NCBI RefSeq assembly: GCF_900110485.1
Contig: NZ_FODY01000005.1
Span: 139,093 to 203,092, forward strand
Direction: 5' to 3'
From: Propionispora vibrioides
GTDB taxonomy: Bacteria > Bacillota > Negativicutes > Propionisporales > Propionisporaceae
Length of the DNA: 64,000 nucleotides
A program made the position numbers and the translations under genes. This document shows, one piece after another, positions 8,938 through 18,884 of this stretch. The notes under the pieces are model-generated. The model was not told the origin of the DNA and searched no databases. It saw only the letters and a program-made list of their open reading frames with translations. The number at the start of each line of letters is the position of its first letter. Within the stretch, counting starts at the first letter, position 1.

Positions 8938-9273
8938 TCATTCTATCTGCTTTTTTATAATCCGTGCCAAGTTGTCAGGAGTAAACGGAGTAAATGGGGC
9001 GGAAGACGAAGCCTCTTCTTGTTCCGTATGAGGCTCACCGGGCATAGCAGCATCGTGAATGCCGGAATCAGAGGGCGTGACCGCCAAACGGGATAGAAAC
9101 TTTTCCCCAATACTGCCAATCACATAGCCGGCTATGCCAAATACAACCAGGGATATGGCAGTACGGTACAATAAGGTTAGCGGTCTGGCATCGTGCACAA
9201 AGCCAATTATAACAGTTAGGGTCCCTACAAGGAGTGCCAAGCAAGCCGCAAACTTTAGCTTGAACACCTTCAT
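8938..9273 (-). CDS. Small two-helix membrane protein, function unknown
   Basis: A 111-residue protein with two transmembrane segments (about residues 6-25 and 35-56) and a cytoplasmic acidic, Ser/Pro-rich tail. It sits between cheD and fliA, an added gene compared with the Bacillus order. Two starts compete: ATG at 9273, which abuts the GGGGGG ribosome site, and GTG two codons later, which is better spaced. I do not recognise a family. Its location in the cluster suggests expression with the chemotaxis genes. Confidence 0.65.
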   Translation of the reverse strand: MKVFKLKFAACLALLVGTLTVIIGFVHDARPLTLLYRTAISLVVFGIAGYVIGSIGEKFLSRLAVTPSDSGIHDAAMPGEPHTEQEEASSSAPFTPFTPDNLARIIKKQIE

Positions 9274-9283
9274 CCCCCCTTGA

Positions 9284-9769
9284 CTACAATTCCTTTTCAC
9301 CTTTATCAATCGTCTTGATCCGGTAGATACCGGATTCCAGTTTCAGTTCTACCGTACGGCCATAATTGCCGCCGGTATCCTCGGCGATCATACGAACGTC
9401 GATCTTCCTTAAAATATTCTTAACAGCTTCCGAATTTCTTTCACCTACCCGCATAATGTCGGTAGCATTGGCAAAGGTAAACATTTGCGCTCCGCCGGCA
9501 ATTTTTGCGGTAATCCGGGATTTGCTAGCCCCCAGCCTTAACATTTCGTCCAACATAAGCGGCAGCGCCGTATCGGCAAACTTAGCCGGATTCTCAGTAG
9601 AACGGGCTTGGGTGCTGTCCGGCAGCATAATATGGGCTAACCCGCCAATTTTACTGACAGCATCATACATGGCAATCCCTACGCAAGAACCAAGACCATA
9701 GCTAATTAAGCTGCTGGGATTCTTGCCGGTCTTATAGTCAGCCATGCCGACTTTAATTAACTCTGACAT
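9284..9769 (-). CDS. cheD: Chemoreceptor glutamine deamidase CheD
   Basis: A 161-residue receptor deamidase that also stimulates CheC. The catalytic cysteine lies in SYGLGSCVGIAMYD (C29) and the general base in GGLAHIMLPDS (H46), and the glycine-rich KIAGGAQMF block is intact. Its start codon overlaps the end of cheC, the same coupled pair found in Bacillus and Thermotoga, where CheC and CheD bind each other to tune receptor output. Confidence 0.96.
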   Translation of the reverse strand: MSELIKVGMADYKTGKNPSSLISYGLGSCVGIAMYDAVSKIGGLAHIMLPDSTQARSTENPAKFADTALPLMLDEMLRLGASKSRITAKIAGGAQMFTFANATDIMRVGERNSEAVKNILRKIDVRMIAEDTGGNYGRTVELKLESGIYRIKTIDKGEKEL

Positions 9770-10398
9770 TATCCCTTCACCCCTATTGCTGCCATAATGG
9801 TGTCTAGCGATCCAGGATCAGGAATAAGGAAGAAGTGTCCTTTAACGCCTTCTGTCTCTGTCGTAAACTCGGTTTCAATGACTAACGCATGGTCACCCAT
9901 CTGTCCTAACTGAATTAAAATGACACTTAATATAGCGCCGGCCATATCCATAGCCAGAGCGGGAATGGAAGGAAGCAAGGTCAATTTGGTAAAATGCGAT
10001 AGGGAATTTAAATAGGCACCTGCCAAAATATTACCAATTTCCATAAGCGCCGACTCATCCATCGTACTTAATGACTTGGTATAGCCACTCTCACGCCCCA
10101 TGAGCATATCCACCAAATAAAAAGCGCTTTCTCTGGGCAACAGGAATAAAATGCTGCTCGGCGCCGGACCAAAGACCCGTAAATATACACCGGCCACCAT
10201 GGCATCCGGTCCGCCAACCACATCCGGCACATCCCCCAGCGGCATGATCGCAACCTGCGGGACCGTCATGTCAATCTTCCGATTTATAATTTGCGATAGC
10301 GCCGTCGCGGAATTTCCTGCGCCTACATTGCCAACCTCCCGCAGCGCGTCAAGCTGCATAGCTGACAATTTCAAAATATCTTCGGACAATACTGCCAC
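9769..10398 (-). CDS. cheC: CheY-P phosphatase CheC
   Basis: A 209-residue member of the CYX family. It has both phosphatase helices: ALREVGNVGAGNSATAL near residue 22 and ALMEIGNILAGAYLNSL near residue 119, each carrying the E-x2-N pair used to dephosphorylate CheY-P. With cheD it gives this organism a Bacillus-type adaptation module. FliY upstream provides a second phosphatase of the same family. Confidence 0.95.
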   Translation of the reverse strand: MAVLSEDILKLSAMQLDALREVGNVGAGNSATALSQIINRKIDMTVPQVAIMPLGDVPDVVGGPDAMVAGVYLRVFGPAPSSILFLLPRESAFYLVDMLMGRESGYTKSLSTMDESALMEIGNILAGAYLNSLSHFTKLTLLPSIPALAMDMAGAILSVILIQLGQMGDHALVIETEFTTETEGVKGHFFLIPDPGSLDTIMAAIGVKG

Positions 10399-10434
10399 CC
10401 CACTTAAATAACTAGAGCCGCTGAAAAGACTCCA

Positions 10435-10911
10435 TTACATATCTTGATTAATACCAATAATCGCTTCTAAATTCAGTAAAATCATCAAGCGGTTCTCCAG
10501 CTTGCCTACGCCGCTGATATAGTTGGTCGAAACCCCGCCGACCGCTTCCTGAGAAACCTCGATCTGCTCCTGATCAATTGCCATAACTTCCGAAACGGCA
10601 TCCACAATCATTCCCACGGCAATTTCATCCACCTTAACAATGATGATCCGGGTATCATCGGTATAATCCTGTTCCAGCAGGTCAAGCCTGGTCTTTAAAT
10701 CAATGACGGGAAGAACACTGCCGCGCAAATTAATGACACCTTTAATATACTCCGGGGTATGCGGAACTCTGGTAATATCGGTCATCCGTTTTATTTCCTG
10801 TACCTGCAAAATATCGATACCATACTCTTCCCGCCCCAGCTTAAAAGCAACCAACTGGACTTCGTTGCTCGAATAAGTTGCCGCATCAGCAGCCATCATT
10901 TCTGTTGTCAT
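10435..10911 (-). CDS. cheW: Chemotaxis coupling protein CheW
   Basis: A 158-residue SH3-like adaptor that ties CheA to receptors. Typical segments are VAFKLGREEYGIDILQVQEI, PEYIKGVINLRGSVLPVIDL and GMIVDAVSEV. It directly follows cheA. A second copy of this fold forms the C-terminal domain of CheA. Confidence 0.96.
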   Translation of the reverse strand: MTTEMMAADAATYSSNEVQLVAFKLGREEYGIDILQVQEIKRMTDITRVPHTPEYIKGVINLRGSVLPVIDLKTRLDLLEQDYTDDTRIIIVKVDEIAVGMIVDAVSEVMAIDQEQIEVSQEAVGGVSTNYISGVGKLENRLMILLNLEAIIGINQDM

Positions 10912-10932
10912 ACCTGCCGCCTCCTTTCTTTA

Positions 10933-12975
10933 CTATTGCATCAATGAACCGACATCAAGGATAAGAGCCACCTGGCCATTACCCAAAATCGTGGCTCCGG
11001 CAATGATTTTGATGCCGGCCAGTAACTTGCCTAGCGATTTAATAACAATCTCCTGCTGCCCGATTAAATTGTCCACAATAATTCCGGCACGCTGATCACC
11101 CATATGTACGATAACCACAAACAGCTCTTCCGGTTCCTCACCGGCCGATGTAGGTATATTCAGTCTGTCATTTAAGCGGACGATTGGAATAATCTGCCCC
11201 CGCAACAATATGACTTCCTTGTTTTGGATGGTTTTAATATCACTGGGTGTGATATTGATCGTACTGTCGATCGAGCCCAGAGGAATAGCGTAAATTTCTT
11301 CGCTTACTTTCACCAGCAGGGCCTGAATAATCGCCAGCGTCAGCGGCAAACGGATTTTAAACCGGCTGCCTTCGTTCACTTTGGTCTCTACATCAACCAT
11401 GCCGCCTAACGACTCGATCTTATTCTTTACTGCATCCATGCCTACACCCCGGCCGGATACATCGGTAACCACTTCAGCAGTGGAAAATCCGGGCAAGAAG
11501 ACTAAACGGACAGCTTCGTTGTTATCCATTTTGTCAACTTCCGCCTGGCTGAGTAGTCCTTTAGACACTACCTTCTGTTTGAGCGCGTCCGGATTGATAC
11601 CGTTGCCGTCATCCTCAACCATAATGATGACATTGTTTCCCTCGTGACGGGCAATCAGGCGAATTTCACCAATGGGGTCCTTGCCTTTTGCCTGACGGGC
11701 TTCGGGCTGCTCAATCCCATGGTCAATCGCATTGCGCAGCAAATGGACCAGCGGGTCGCCAATTTCATCAATAACCGTACGGTCCAGCTCGGTTTCTTCC
11801 CCTTGAATAATCAAGTTGACTTCCTTGTTCAGATCGCGGGAGAGGTCGCGGACCATTCGCGGAAAACGGTTAAAAACCTGGCCGACGGGCACCATCCGCA
11901 CTTTCATAACCACAGCCTGTAAATCGGTAGTCACCCGGTCCATTTGCTCGATTGTTTCCACTAAGTCGGTTAAACGATGGGTCAGTCCAATCTGTTCCAG
12001 ACGGGTCTTATTGATAACTAATTCCCCTACCAGATTAAGCAGGTTGTCCAATTTGTCAATATCCACCCGGACCGATTGGCCACCCTTTAGTTTTTTATCA
12101 GCATGGGCCGGTACCGCAACTGATTTTTCTTTCTTTTCCTCCACCAGCGCTTTGACCGCCGGGTTAGGCTGTGCCGCTTCCTTGGCAGGAATAGCTGCTA
12201 TTTGCGCTGCCGGTTCCGGCTGAGCCTCCGTCAAATCACAGGGCCTTACTTCCACCGTTTCAATTTCCGAGATGCCAAGCACCATCTGCTGAATTTTGTC
12301 AGCTTCGGCATCAGTCACCAGGATCACCTGAAAACTAAGGCCAAAATTTTCTTTTTCCAGATCTTCTACCGGAGGCGTACTTTTAATGACATCGCCTAAC
12401 TCTTCCAAGGCGCTCATGGCCATATACGCTCTGGCTGATTTTAACAGGCAGCCTTCGCGCAGTGCAATATCAACACCGACTGTCTGCAGCCCTTTGGCCT
12501 TAGCCTTTTTAGCCACTTCCAGTTCAGTTTCATCAAGCACCACATTATTGCCGGCAACCGGCTCAACCGGCTGCACAGCTTCCGCCACGCTTTCCCCGCT
12601 GGCAATCGCTTTAAGCTTAGCAATCAGCGGCTTGATATCCAGTCCATTTTCATCCCCGCTCGCAATGCTTTCCACCAGTTGCTCCAGCGTATCCACACAT
12701 TTAAAAACCGTATCAATAATTGAATGATCGGCTTTTAATTGACCTTTCCGCAATAAATCCAGTACATTTTCCATTTCATGGGTAAGTTCAGCAACCGTGG
12801 TGAATCCCATGGTAGCCGACATACCTTTAATGGTATGGGCACTGCGAAAAATTTCATCCAACACTGACAAGTCACTCGGATCATTCTCCAGATCCAGTAG
12901 GCAGCGGTTCAGGGTTTGCAGATGTTCACGCGATTCTTCTAGAAACATTCCCATATATTGACTGAGATCCATCAT
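10933..12975 (-). CDS. cheA: Chemotaxis histidine kinase CheA
   Basis: A 680-residue kinase with all five classic parts. These are the Hpt domain with the phosphorylated histidine in SAHTIKGMSATMGF (H47), the P2 CheY/CheB-docking domain (about 165-245), the dimerisation helices after VRVDIDKLDNLLNLVGELV, the ATPase domain (HLLRNAIDHGIE, DDGNGI, GRGVGMD), and a CheW-like regulatory domain at the C-terminus. An ATG doublet follows GGAGGTG; either could serve. It lies between cheB and cheW. Confidence 0.97.
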   Translation of the reverse strand: MMDLSQYMGMFLEESREHLQTLNRCLLDLENDPSDLSVLDEIFRSAHTIKGMSATMGFTTVAELTHEMENVLDLLRKGQLKADHSIIDTVFKCVDTLEQLVESIASGDENGLDIKPLIAKLKAIASGESVAEAVQPVEPVAGNNVVLDETELEVAKKAKAKGLQTVGVDIALREGCLLKSARAYMAMSALEELGDVIKSTPPVEDLEKENFGLSFQVILVTDAEADKIQQMVLGISEIETVEVRPCDLTEAQPEPAAQIAAIPAKEAAQPNPAVKALVEEKKEKSVAVPAHADKKLKGGQSVRVDIDKLDNLLNLVGELVINKTRLEQIGLTHRLTDLVETIEQMDRVTTDLQAVVMKVRMVPVGQVFNRFPRMVRDLSRDLNKEVNLIIQGEETELDRTVIDEIGDPLVHLLRNAIDHGIEQPEARQAKGKDPIGEIRLIARHEGNNVIIMVEDDGNGINPDALKQKVVSKGLLSQAEVDKMDNNEAVRLVFLPGFSTAEVVTDVSGRGVGMDAVKNKIESLGGMVDVETKVNEGSRFKIRLPLTLAIIQALLVKVSEEIYAIPLGSIDSTINITPSDIKTIQNKEVILLRGQIIPIVRLNDRLNIPTSAGEEPEELFVVIVHMGDQRAGIIVDNLIGQQEIVIKSLGKLLAGIKIIAGATILGNGQVALILDVGSLMQ

Positions 12976-13004
12976 TTACACCTCCGTTGAAGTTGTAGTA
13001 GCTA

Positions 13005-14069
13005 TTATTTAGCGAGAGATCTAACAATTTCCGACGCAATGGCCGGAAGTGGCAGGACTTTATCAATAACTCCCAATTCTATGGCCGCCTTGGGCATTCC
13101 AAAAACTACAGAAGTTGATTGATCTTCAGCTATCGTATACCCTTTTTGCTGCCTGATGGTTTGCATCCCTTTGGCCCCGTCATGGCCCATTCCGGTTAGG
13201 ATGACGCCGACCGCTTTGGCGCCGTATAGCTTGGCTACCGATTCCAGCATCGGATCAACGGCCGGACGATGACCGCCGATTGGCGGATTCTGAGCAAGTT
13301 TGACTACCTTCCTGCCACCTTCTATCTCCACCGTCATATGATAATCACCGGGAGCAATAAGCACTAATCCCGGTTTGATGACATCATTATGCTCCGCCTC
13401 TTTTACAGTTACCGAAGATAACGAGTTCAAGCGTTCCGACAGCGATTTAGTAAAACCGGGAGGCATATGCTGGACAACAACCACACCGCAAGGCAGGTTG
13501 CCTGGAAGCTTTGTAATAATTTCTTGCAAGGCCCGCGGACCACCGGTCGAGGTACCGATTGCCACGATACGCTCCTCGGAGACAGCCGGATATTCCGGTG
13601 TTTTAAAGGAAGCGGGAGAAGCGACCGGTCTTGGAGGCGCAGGCACGGCACTAAAAGGCCTTCGGCGCAAATTCTGCACATTTACCTGAGCTGCCGCCCG
13701 GCATTTATTTATAATTTCAGTACCGATGCCCGCCACACTGGATATAGGCCCGGCGGTTTTGGCCACAAAATCAACCGCTCCCAAGTCCAGAGCTTTCATG
13801 GTGGCTTCGGCGCCATCTCTTGTCAGACTGCTAACCATAACTACCGGTGTGGGGTTTTCCCTCATGATGATTTCTAAGGCTGTCAGACCGTCCATAACCG
13901 GCATTTCCACATCCATAGTAATCAAATCGGGTTTAAATCTTTTTATTTTATCAAGAGCATCTTTGCCATTGCGTGCCGTATCTACTATAAAGTCCGACTC
14001 AGCGGAAAATACATCGGATAGCAATTTTCGCATAAACGCAGAGTCCTCAACAATTAATACTTTAATCAT
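13005..14069 (-). CDS. cheB: Protein-glutamate methylesterase CheB
   Basis: A 354-residue response regulator that removes methyl groups from chemoreceptors. The receiver domain has its aspartate in TMDVEMPVMDG. A linker of about 40 residues rich in Pro/Arg leads to the esterase domain with the serine in GTSTGGPRAL, the histidine in VVQHMPPGFT and the aspartate in MGHDGAKG. I place the start at the ATG at 14069 (MIKVLIVED), 8 nt from GGGGTGG, rather than at the GTG at 14081 that overlaps that site. No cheR lies in the window. Confidence 0.96.
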   Translation of the reverse strand: MIKVLIVEDSAFMRKLLSDVFSAESDFIVDTARNGKDALDKIKRFKPDLITMDVEMPVMDGLTALEIIMRENPTPVVMVSSLTRDGAEATMKALDLGAVDFVAKTAGPISSVAGIGTEIINKCRAAAQVNVQNLRRRPFSAVPAPPRPVASPASFKTPEYPAVSEERIVAIGTSTGGPRALQEIITKLPGNLPCGVVVVQHMPPGFTKSLSERLNSLSSVTVKEAEHNDVIKPGLVLIAPGDYHMTVEIEGGRKVVKLAQNPPIGGHRPAVDPMLESVAKLYGAKAVGVILTGMGHDGAKGMQTIRQQKGYTIAEDQSTSVVFGMPKAAIELGVIDKVLPLPAIASEIVRSLAK

Positions 14070-14096
14070 GCTCAAATCCACCCCATCCCGTTAAAA

Positions 14097-14792
14097 CTAC
14101 ACTTCTTTCTGCCGCTGTTCCAACTGTTTTCTGAAAATAAAACGAATCAGCCGGTTTCTTATGGGTTCTGCAATATCCAAAAATCTAACACCGATCCAAT
14201 ATAACTGCCGGTCATTCTGCGGCATATCCAATCTAACCACATCACTGGCAATTGTCCAGGCTTCCTGTTCGGGAAGCTGGAGCTGCACATTCAGTTTGGT
14301 GCCAAGCTTAAGTTTGTCCTGACTAATCAGGCAAACGCCGCCGCCGCTGATATTCTTAGTCAGCAGATCATGCAAAGGCGCGTCCTCATCCTGTTGTTCA
14401 GATACCACTTGGATTTTAACAGGTAAGACAATATCCAACCGGACAAAGGAACGCTGCTGTACTTTAGTAATATTGGTAGGCAAGGTTAAGATCCAAACAG
14501 GCAACGGCGATATCCTCTTGCCTGTAACGGTGCTTTGAAATTGATACACCTGGCCGTTTTCCACCACTCTGCCCCAGACGGTACTTCCATTGGGAATAAT
14601 GATGGGATATCCTTTGCTCATCGGCATAGCAATTGTCATGGCCTCGGGAGTCATATCCTCTATGCGGCTATAACACTCGGCTATACTAACCTTTTCCGGT
14701 AAAATCAAAGTCAGACGTTGATTTATCTTAAATACTTCTTCTTCTAAAATAAGGATTCCTCCTTGCCGTAAAAAATTACTAAAAATTATCAA
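14097..14792 (-). CDS. YcgR-like PilZ domain protein (c-di-GMP motility brake)
   Basis: About 231 residues with an N-terminal YcgR-type beta domain and a C-terminal PilZ domain. The c-di-GMP ligands are visible as QQRSFVRLD (RxxxR type) and NISGGGVCL (NxSxxG). Such proteins bind c-di-GMP and slow the flagellar motor. The translation start is unclear. The TTG at 14792 overlaps the flhG stop by 4 nt but has no ribosome site, while a strong AAGGAGG at 14754-14760 points to an ATT codon at 14750. The GGDEF protein at 57-58.5 kb could supply the ligand. Confidence 0.85.
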   Translation of the reverse strand: MIIFSNFLRQGGILILEEEVFKINQRLTLILPEKVSIAECYSRIEDMTPEAMTIAMPMSKGYPIIIPNGSTVWGRVVENGQVYQFQSTVTGKRISPLPVWILTLPTNITKVQQRSFVRLDIVLPVKIQVVSEQQDEDAPLHDLLTKNISGGGVCLISQDKLKLGTKLNVQLQLPEQEAWTIASDVVRLDMPQNDRQLYWIGVRFLDIAEPIRNRLIRFIFRKQLEQRQKEV

Positions 14793-15673
14793 ATAATGTC
14801 AAATATTCGATTAAAAAAGCCCCTGATTCCTGTCAGCACACTGGGACTGCCGGTATACAGCAGTTTTCGCGCAATGCTCTCAATACATTGGGAAGCTACG
14901 CTATCCGGGTAAGCAAGCAACACCGGAGTTTGGAATTTTACCGCCTGACGCATATTGGTATCTTCATAAACCATACCCAGACTATGAAGCTGCAGTCCTA
15001 AAAAGCGTGTAGCCACGGTATTTAGCCGCTCCGTCACATCCCGTCCCTCCTGTGAATCGAGCACCCTGTTCACCACCAGCCGCAACGGCGAACTCCCCCG
15101 CTGTCCGGCATACACCTTCATCATTGCATAAGCATCGGTCATCGCCGTCGGTTCAGGCGTCGTAATAATAATCACTTCATCGGCTGCAATGACAAAGTCA
15201 AGCACATTACGACCGATACCTGCGCCTGTGTCAACTAAAATGATGTCTGCCCAATCTTCCAGGGTACTGAGTTGACTGAGAGTATGCTGTATTTGAACGG
15301 AATTCATGTTAGCCAGTTCATATACTCCCGATCCGCCGGAAAGGAAGCGTATGCCTCGCGGTCCATTTACCGTGACATCTTCAATATGAATACGGTCTTC
15401 GACCAGGTTCAGCAAATTGTAAGTGGCCGGACAGCCCAACACCACATCTACGTTGGCCATCCCCAGGTCGGCGTCCAGCAAAACAACCTTCTGGTCCAGA
15501 CCGGCTAATGCCAAGGCCAGGTTTACGGTAAAATTCGTTTTCCCCACACCGCCTTTACCGCTTGTCACAGCAATGACACGGGTCTTAGCCCGGTTTTTGG
15601 CCGGCAAAGGCGTGTGATTGGCAAAACGGGACTGCTGAACAATCTTTCTTAATTTTTCTGCTTGATCCCGCAT
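14789..15673 (-). CDS. flhG: Flagellar number/placement ATPase FlhG (YlxH, MinD family)
   Basis: A 294-residue MinD-like ATPase. The deviant Walker A motif is SGKGGVGKTN (about residues 38-47), with LLDADLGMANVDVVLG as the switch region. The N-terminus carries DQAEKLR, matching the DQAxxLR activator helix that stimulates FlhF GTPase activity. The C-terminal amphipathic helix fits membrane binding. It is next to flhF, its known partner. Confidence 0.95.
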   Translation of the reverse strand: MRDQAEKLRKIVQQSRFANHTPLPAKNRAKTRVIAVTSGKGGVGKTNFTVNLALALAGLDQKVVLLDADLGMANVDVVLGCPATYNLLNLVEDRIHIEDVTVNGPRGIRFLSGGSGVYELANMNSVQIQHTLSQLSTLEDWADIILVDTGAGIGRNVLDFVIAADEVIIITTPEPTAMTDAYAMMKVYAGQRGSSPLRLVVNRVLDSQEGRDVTERLNTVATRFLGLQLHSLGMVYEDTNMRQAVKFQTPVLLAYPDSVASQCIESIARKLLYTGSPSVLTGIRGFFNRIFDII

Positions 15674-15676
15674 AGC

Positions 15677-16774
15677 TTACTCCTTCAGTATTAAATTCAT
15701 TAACTTACCGGGATCGGCCAGTTCAATATCATCGGGAACATTTTGGCCGGTAGCCACATAGGAAAGGGTGACCGGAAACTGATATAGTAAATTGAGCATG
15801 GTACCGATATTCCTGGCTTCGTCAAGTTTGGTGAATAAGAATTTTTGAGGTGAACAGCCGGAAAAGTTATGAACAATATCCAACGCCTCTTTATATTTCG
15901 TAGTCATACTTAATACCAGATGCACTTCGATATAAGGATTAATTTCCAGCAAATCCTGCAGTTCACCCAACTGGTACTGGTTTTTGGGGCTGCGGCCCGC
16001 CGTATCGATAAGAATCAGCTGCTTGTCCTGATGCCGCTGAATAGCCAGCTTCAGTTCGTCGGGGGTATAGACAATTTCGATAGGAACGCCGATAATATCG
16101 GCGTAGGTTTTTAATTGTTCAACCGCTGAAATCCGGTAGGTATCAGCCGTAATCAGCGCTACCTTATATCCTTCCTTAATGGCAAAATTGGCAGCCAGTT
16201 TGGCGATGGTGGTCGTCTTTCCCACACCGGTCGGCCCGATAAAGGCTACCGTCTTTGTTGCATTCGGCAGGACTGTAATTCCTTCAATCCGTTGCAGATA
16301 AGTGCGCAGAACTTCCAGGACAGCCTGATCCTCCGTAAAATGTATGCCCGCCGGAAATTTCGTCTTGGCAGCTTCCCTGACCAGTTCGGCTGCAATCTGT
16401 CCATCAATGTCGTTTTGCTCCAGCATGGCAAAGACGGGCGATTTTTTTTCTTCCTGGAGCGGAATCTTATGCAAAACCTGTTCCAAGAGCTTACGCATCG
16501 TACCGAGTTCCAATTGTACCGCCGTCATTTTAGAATCACCGTCAGTGAGGACAGGTCTGGCCGGAGGCATTTTGACTTCCGGCACCGGAACCATTGCCTG
16601 TGCCGTTGCTTCCACCCCGGCGGTAATTTCAATCACTTCCTTGCCGAAAAAACCCATCACTCCGCCCTTTTTCAACCGGCGGGTGTGAAGAATGACGGCA
16701 TCACGGCCTAATTCACTTTTAATTTGTGCCATACCTTCCTGCATGGTGGCAGCAGTAAAAATTTTCACTTTCAA
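15677..16774 (-). CDS. flhF: Flagellar SRP-like GTPase FlhF
   Basis: A 365-residue SRP-family GTPase that sets the site of flagellar assembly. The N-terminal basic region and long linker precede an N domain and a G domain with [16 protein letters not shown] (G1), DTAGRSPKN (G3) and FTKLDEA (G4). The TTG start follows the flhA stop with no gap, so translation is probably coupled. Confidence 0.95.
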   Translation of the reverse strand: MKVKIFTAATMQEGMAQIKSELGRDAVILHTRRLKKGGVMGFFGKEVIEITAGVEATAQAMVPVPEVKMPPARPVLTDGDSKMTAVQLELGTMRKLLEQVLHKIPLQEEKKSPVFAMLEQNDIDGQIAAELVREAAKTKFPAGIHFTEDQAVLEVLRTYLQRIEGITVLPNATKTVAFIGPTGVGKTTTIAKLAANFAIKEGYKVALITADTYRISAVEQLKTYADIIGVPIEIVYTPDELKLAIQRHQDKQLILIDTAGRSPKNQYQLGELQDLLEINPYIEVHLVLSMTTKYKEALDIVHNFSGCSPQKFLFTKLDEARNIGTMLNLLYQFPVTLSYVATGQNVPDDIELADPGKLMNLILKE

Positions 16775-18838
16775 TTATACTTTCACCATCCCTAACGCCT
16801 GAACTTCCACTTTAGGTTCTAATTCCGCATAAGAAAGTACTGTCAGTGTCGGTGCAACCCGCTCCGTCAATTTGCGGAAATACAATCTGACCGCCGGGCT
16901 AGCCAGAATAAGCGGCTGATAGCCCATATTCGTTAATTTTTGCAGTTCAGTATTCAAATTTCTGATCAACACTTGCATGGTATTAGGATCCAGCGCCACA
17001 AAGGAGCCACGCTCGGTACGCTGTACGGAAGATGAAATTTTATTTTCCAACTGAGGATCAATCGTCAAACAGGCCAGCGTGTCATTGGGAGCATATTGCC
17101 GGGAAATTTGCCGGGCCAGTGCATGCCGCACATATTCCGATAACAGTTCGACATCCTTGCTTAAGGCTGCGTAATCGCACAAAGTAGACAAAATAGTTAC
17201 CATATCCCGAATGGAAATCCGTTCCCTCAACAAATTGGCCAGAACTTTTTGTATATCACCAACTGACAGTAAATTCGGCGTAAGTTCATCAACCAATGCA
17301 GCGTTATGCTGTTTTACCCCGTCAAGCAGCGTCTGCGTCTCCTGACGACCCAATATTTCCGCCGCAAAGGTTTTAATCACTTCAGTCAAATGAGTGGCCA
17401 AAACAGAAACCGGATCGACCACGGTATAACCGGCCAATTCCGCCTGCTCCCGGTTGGCCTCCTGAATCCAGAGCGCCGGCAGGCCAAAAGCAGGTTCCAC
17501 TGTCTCAATGCCGGTCATTTCCTCAAAGACGGTTCCTGGATTCATCGCCATATAATGATCTAACAAAAGCTCGCCTTTAGCAATTTCAATGCCCTTCAGC
17601 TTAATTACATACACATTGGGCTTGAGCTGGATATTATCGCGAATACGGATGGTAGGGACAACCAGGCCCATTTCCAGAGCGCACTGGCGCCGGATCATGA
17701 CAACCCGGTCCAACAAATCACCGCCCTGCCCTACATCTACCATGGGAATTAGACTGTAGCCAATCTCCAGCTCCATTGGATCAACCTGCAGGAGCGAAAC
17801 GATATTTTCCGGTTTGCGGACCTCTTCTTTTTCTTTTTCTTCCTGATTATCAATCTCTTGTTGCGCAACCGATCTAACATTTTTATGCAATGTATAACCA
17901 ATAAAGAATAGAATAATGCCGAGCGATAAAAACGGTATGCCCGGCAGCCCCGGAACAAAGCCCAGTAGCAGCAATACTACGGAGACAATAAAGAAGACGC
18001 GTGAATTAGCAAAAATCTGGCTGGCAAGATCATGCCCCAGGTTCGACTCGGACGCGGCCCGCGTCACGACAATACCGGTAGCCGTCGATATTAAGAGGGC
18101 CGGTATCTGGTTGACCAAGCCTTCCCCCACAGTCAGCAGCGTATAGCTTTGTAGCGCCTGGAGGATTTCCATATTCCGTTGCCACATGCCAATGACAAAA
18201 CCGCCGACGATATTGATGATAATAATAATGATAGCGGCAATGGCGTCCCCTTTAACAAATTTACTGGCTCCATCCATGGCGCCATAAAAATCGGCTTCCT
18301 GCTGAATGTTCTTGCGGCGCTGTCTGGCATCGGCATCACTGATCAAACCGGCATTCAAATCGGCGTCAATGCTCATCTGCTTACCGGGCATGGCATCCAG
18401 TGTAAACCGGGCAGCTACTTCGGCGACCCGCTCCGCGCCGCGGGTAATAACAATAAACTGAATGATGATCAGCACCACGAAAATAATAAACCCGATAACG
18501 GCATTACCGCCGACAACAAAGTTACCGAACGCCAGGATCACATCACCGGCATAGCCGTCAAGCAGAATCAATCTTGTGGAAGACACGTTCAAGGCTAACC
18601 GGAACAGGGTGGTAATTAACAGCAAAGAAGGAAATACGGAAAATTCCAGAGGATTGACCGTATACACCGCCACCATGACAATCACTAGACCCAAGGTAAT
18701 ATTCAAAGATAATAATAAGTCCAAAATCAGGGTCGGCAGCGGAATAATCATCATAATAACAATTGTGATTAATGCCACAGCTACAAGGATATCGCTATAT
18801 TTTAGTATTTTGGCAAACGGAGATGTTTGTGCAACCAA
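16775..18838 (-). CDS. flhA: Flagellar export gate protein FlhA
   Basis: A 687-residue type III export gate component: eight predicted transmembrane segments in the first half (with the FHIPEP-family stretch ARFTLDAMPGKQMSIDADLN), then a cytoplasmic domain from about residue 330 that docks chaperone-substrate complexes. Start is TTG at 18838 with AAGGAG about 10 nt ahead. An out-of-frame ATG lies nearer the ribosome site but runs into a stop after 17 codons, so it may depress translation. Confidence 0.96.
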   Translation of the reverse strand: MVAQTSPFAKILKYSDILVAVALITIVIMMIIPLPTLILDLLLSLNITLGLVIVMVAVYTVNPLEFSVFPSLLLITTLFRLALNVSSTRLILLDGYAGDVILAFGNFVVGGNAVIGFIIFVVLIIIQFIVITRGAERVAEVAARFTLDAMPGKQMSIDADLNAGLISDADARQRRKNIQQEADFYGAMDGASKFVKGDAIAAIIIIIINIVGGFVIGMWQRNMEILQALQSYTLLTVGEGLVNQIPALLISTATGIVVTRAASESNLGHDLASQIFANSRVFFIVSVVLLLLGFVPGLPGIPFLSLGIILFFIGYTLHKNVRSVAQQEIDNQEEKEKEEVRKPENIVSLLQVDPMELEIGYSLIPMVDVGQGGDLLDRVVMIRRQCALEMGLVVPTIRIRDNIQLKPNVYVIKLKGIEIAKGELLLDHYMAMNPGTVFEEMTGIETVEPAFGLPALWIQEANREQAELAGYTVVDPVSVLATHLTEVIKTFAAEILGRQETQTLLDGVKQHNAALVDELTPNLLSVGDIQKVLANLLRERISIRDMVTILSTLCDYAALSKDVELLSEYVRHALARQISRQYAPNDTLACLTIDPQLENKISSSVQRTERGSFVALDPNTMQVLIRNLNTELQKLTNMGYQPLILASPAVRLYFRKLTERVAPTLTVLSYAELEPKVEVQALGMVKV

Positions 18839-18884
18839 AGTTCATCACTCCTTCTGCGGCTTGGTCACAAAGTAGATTGTAAAT

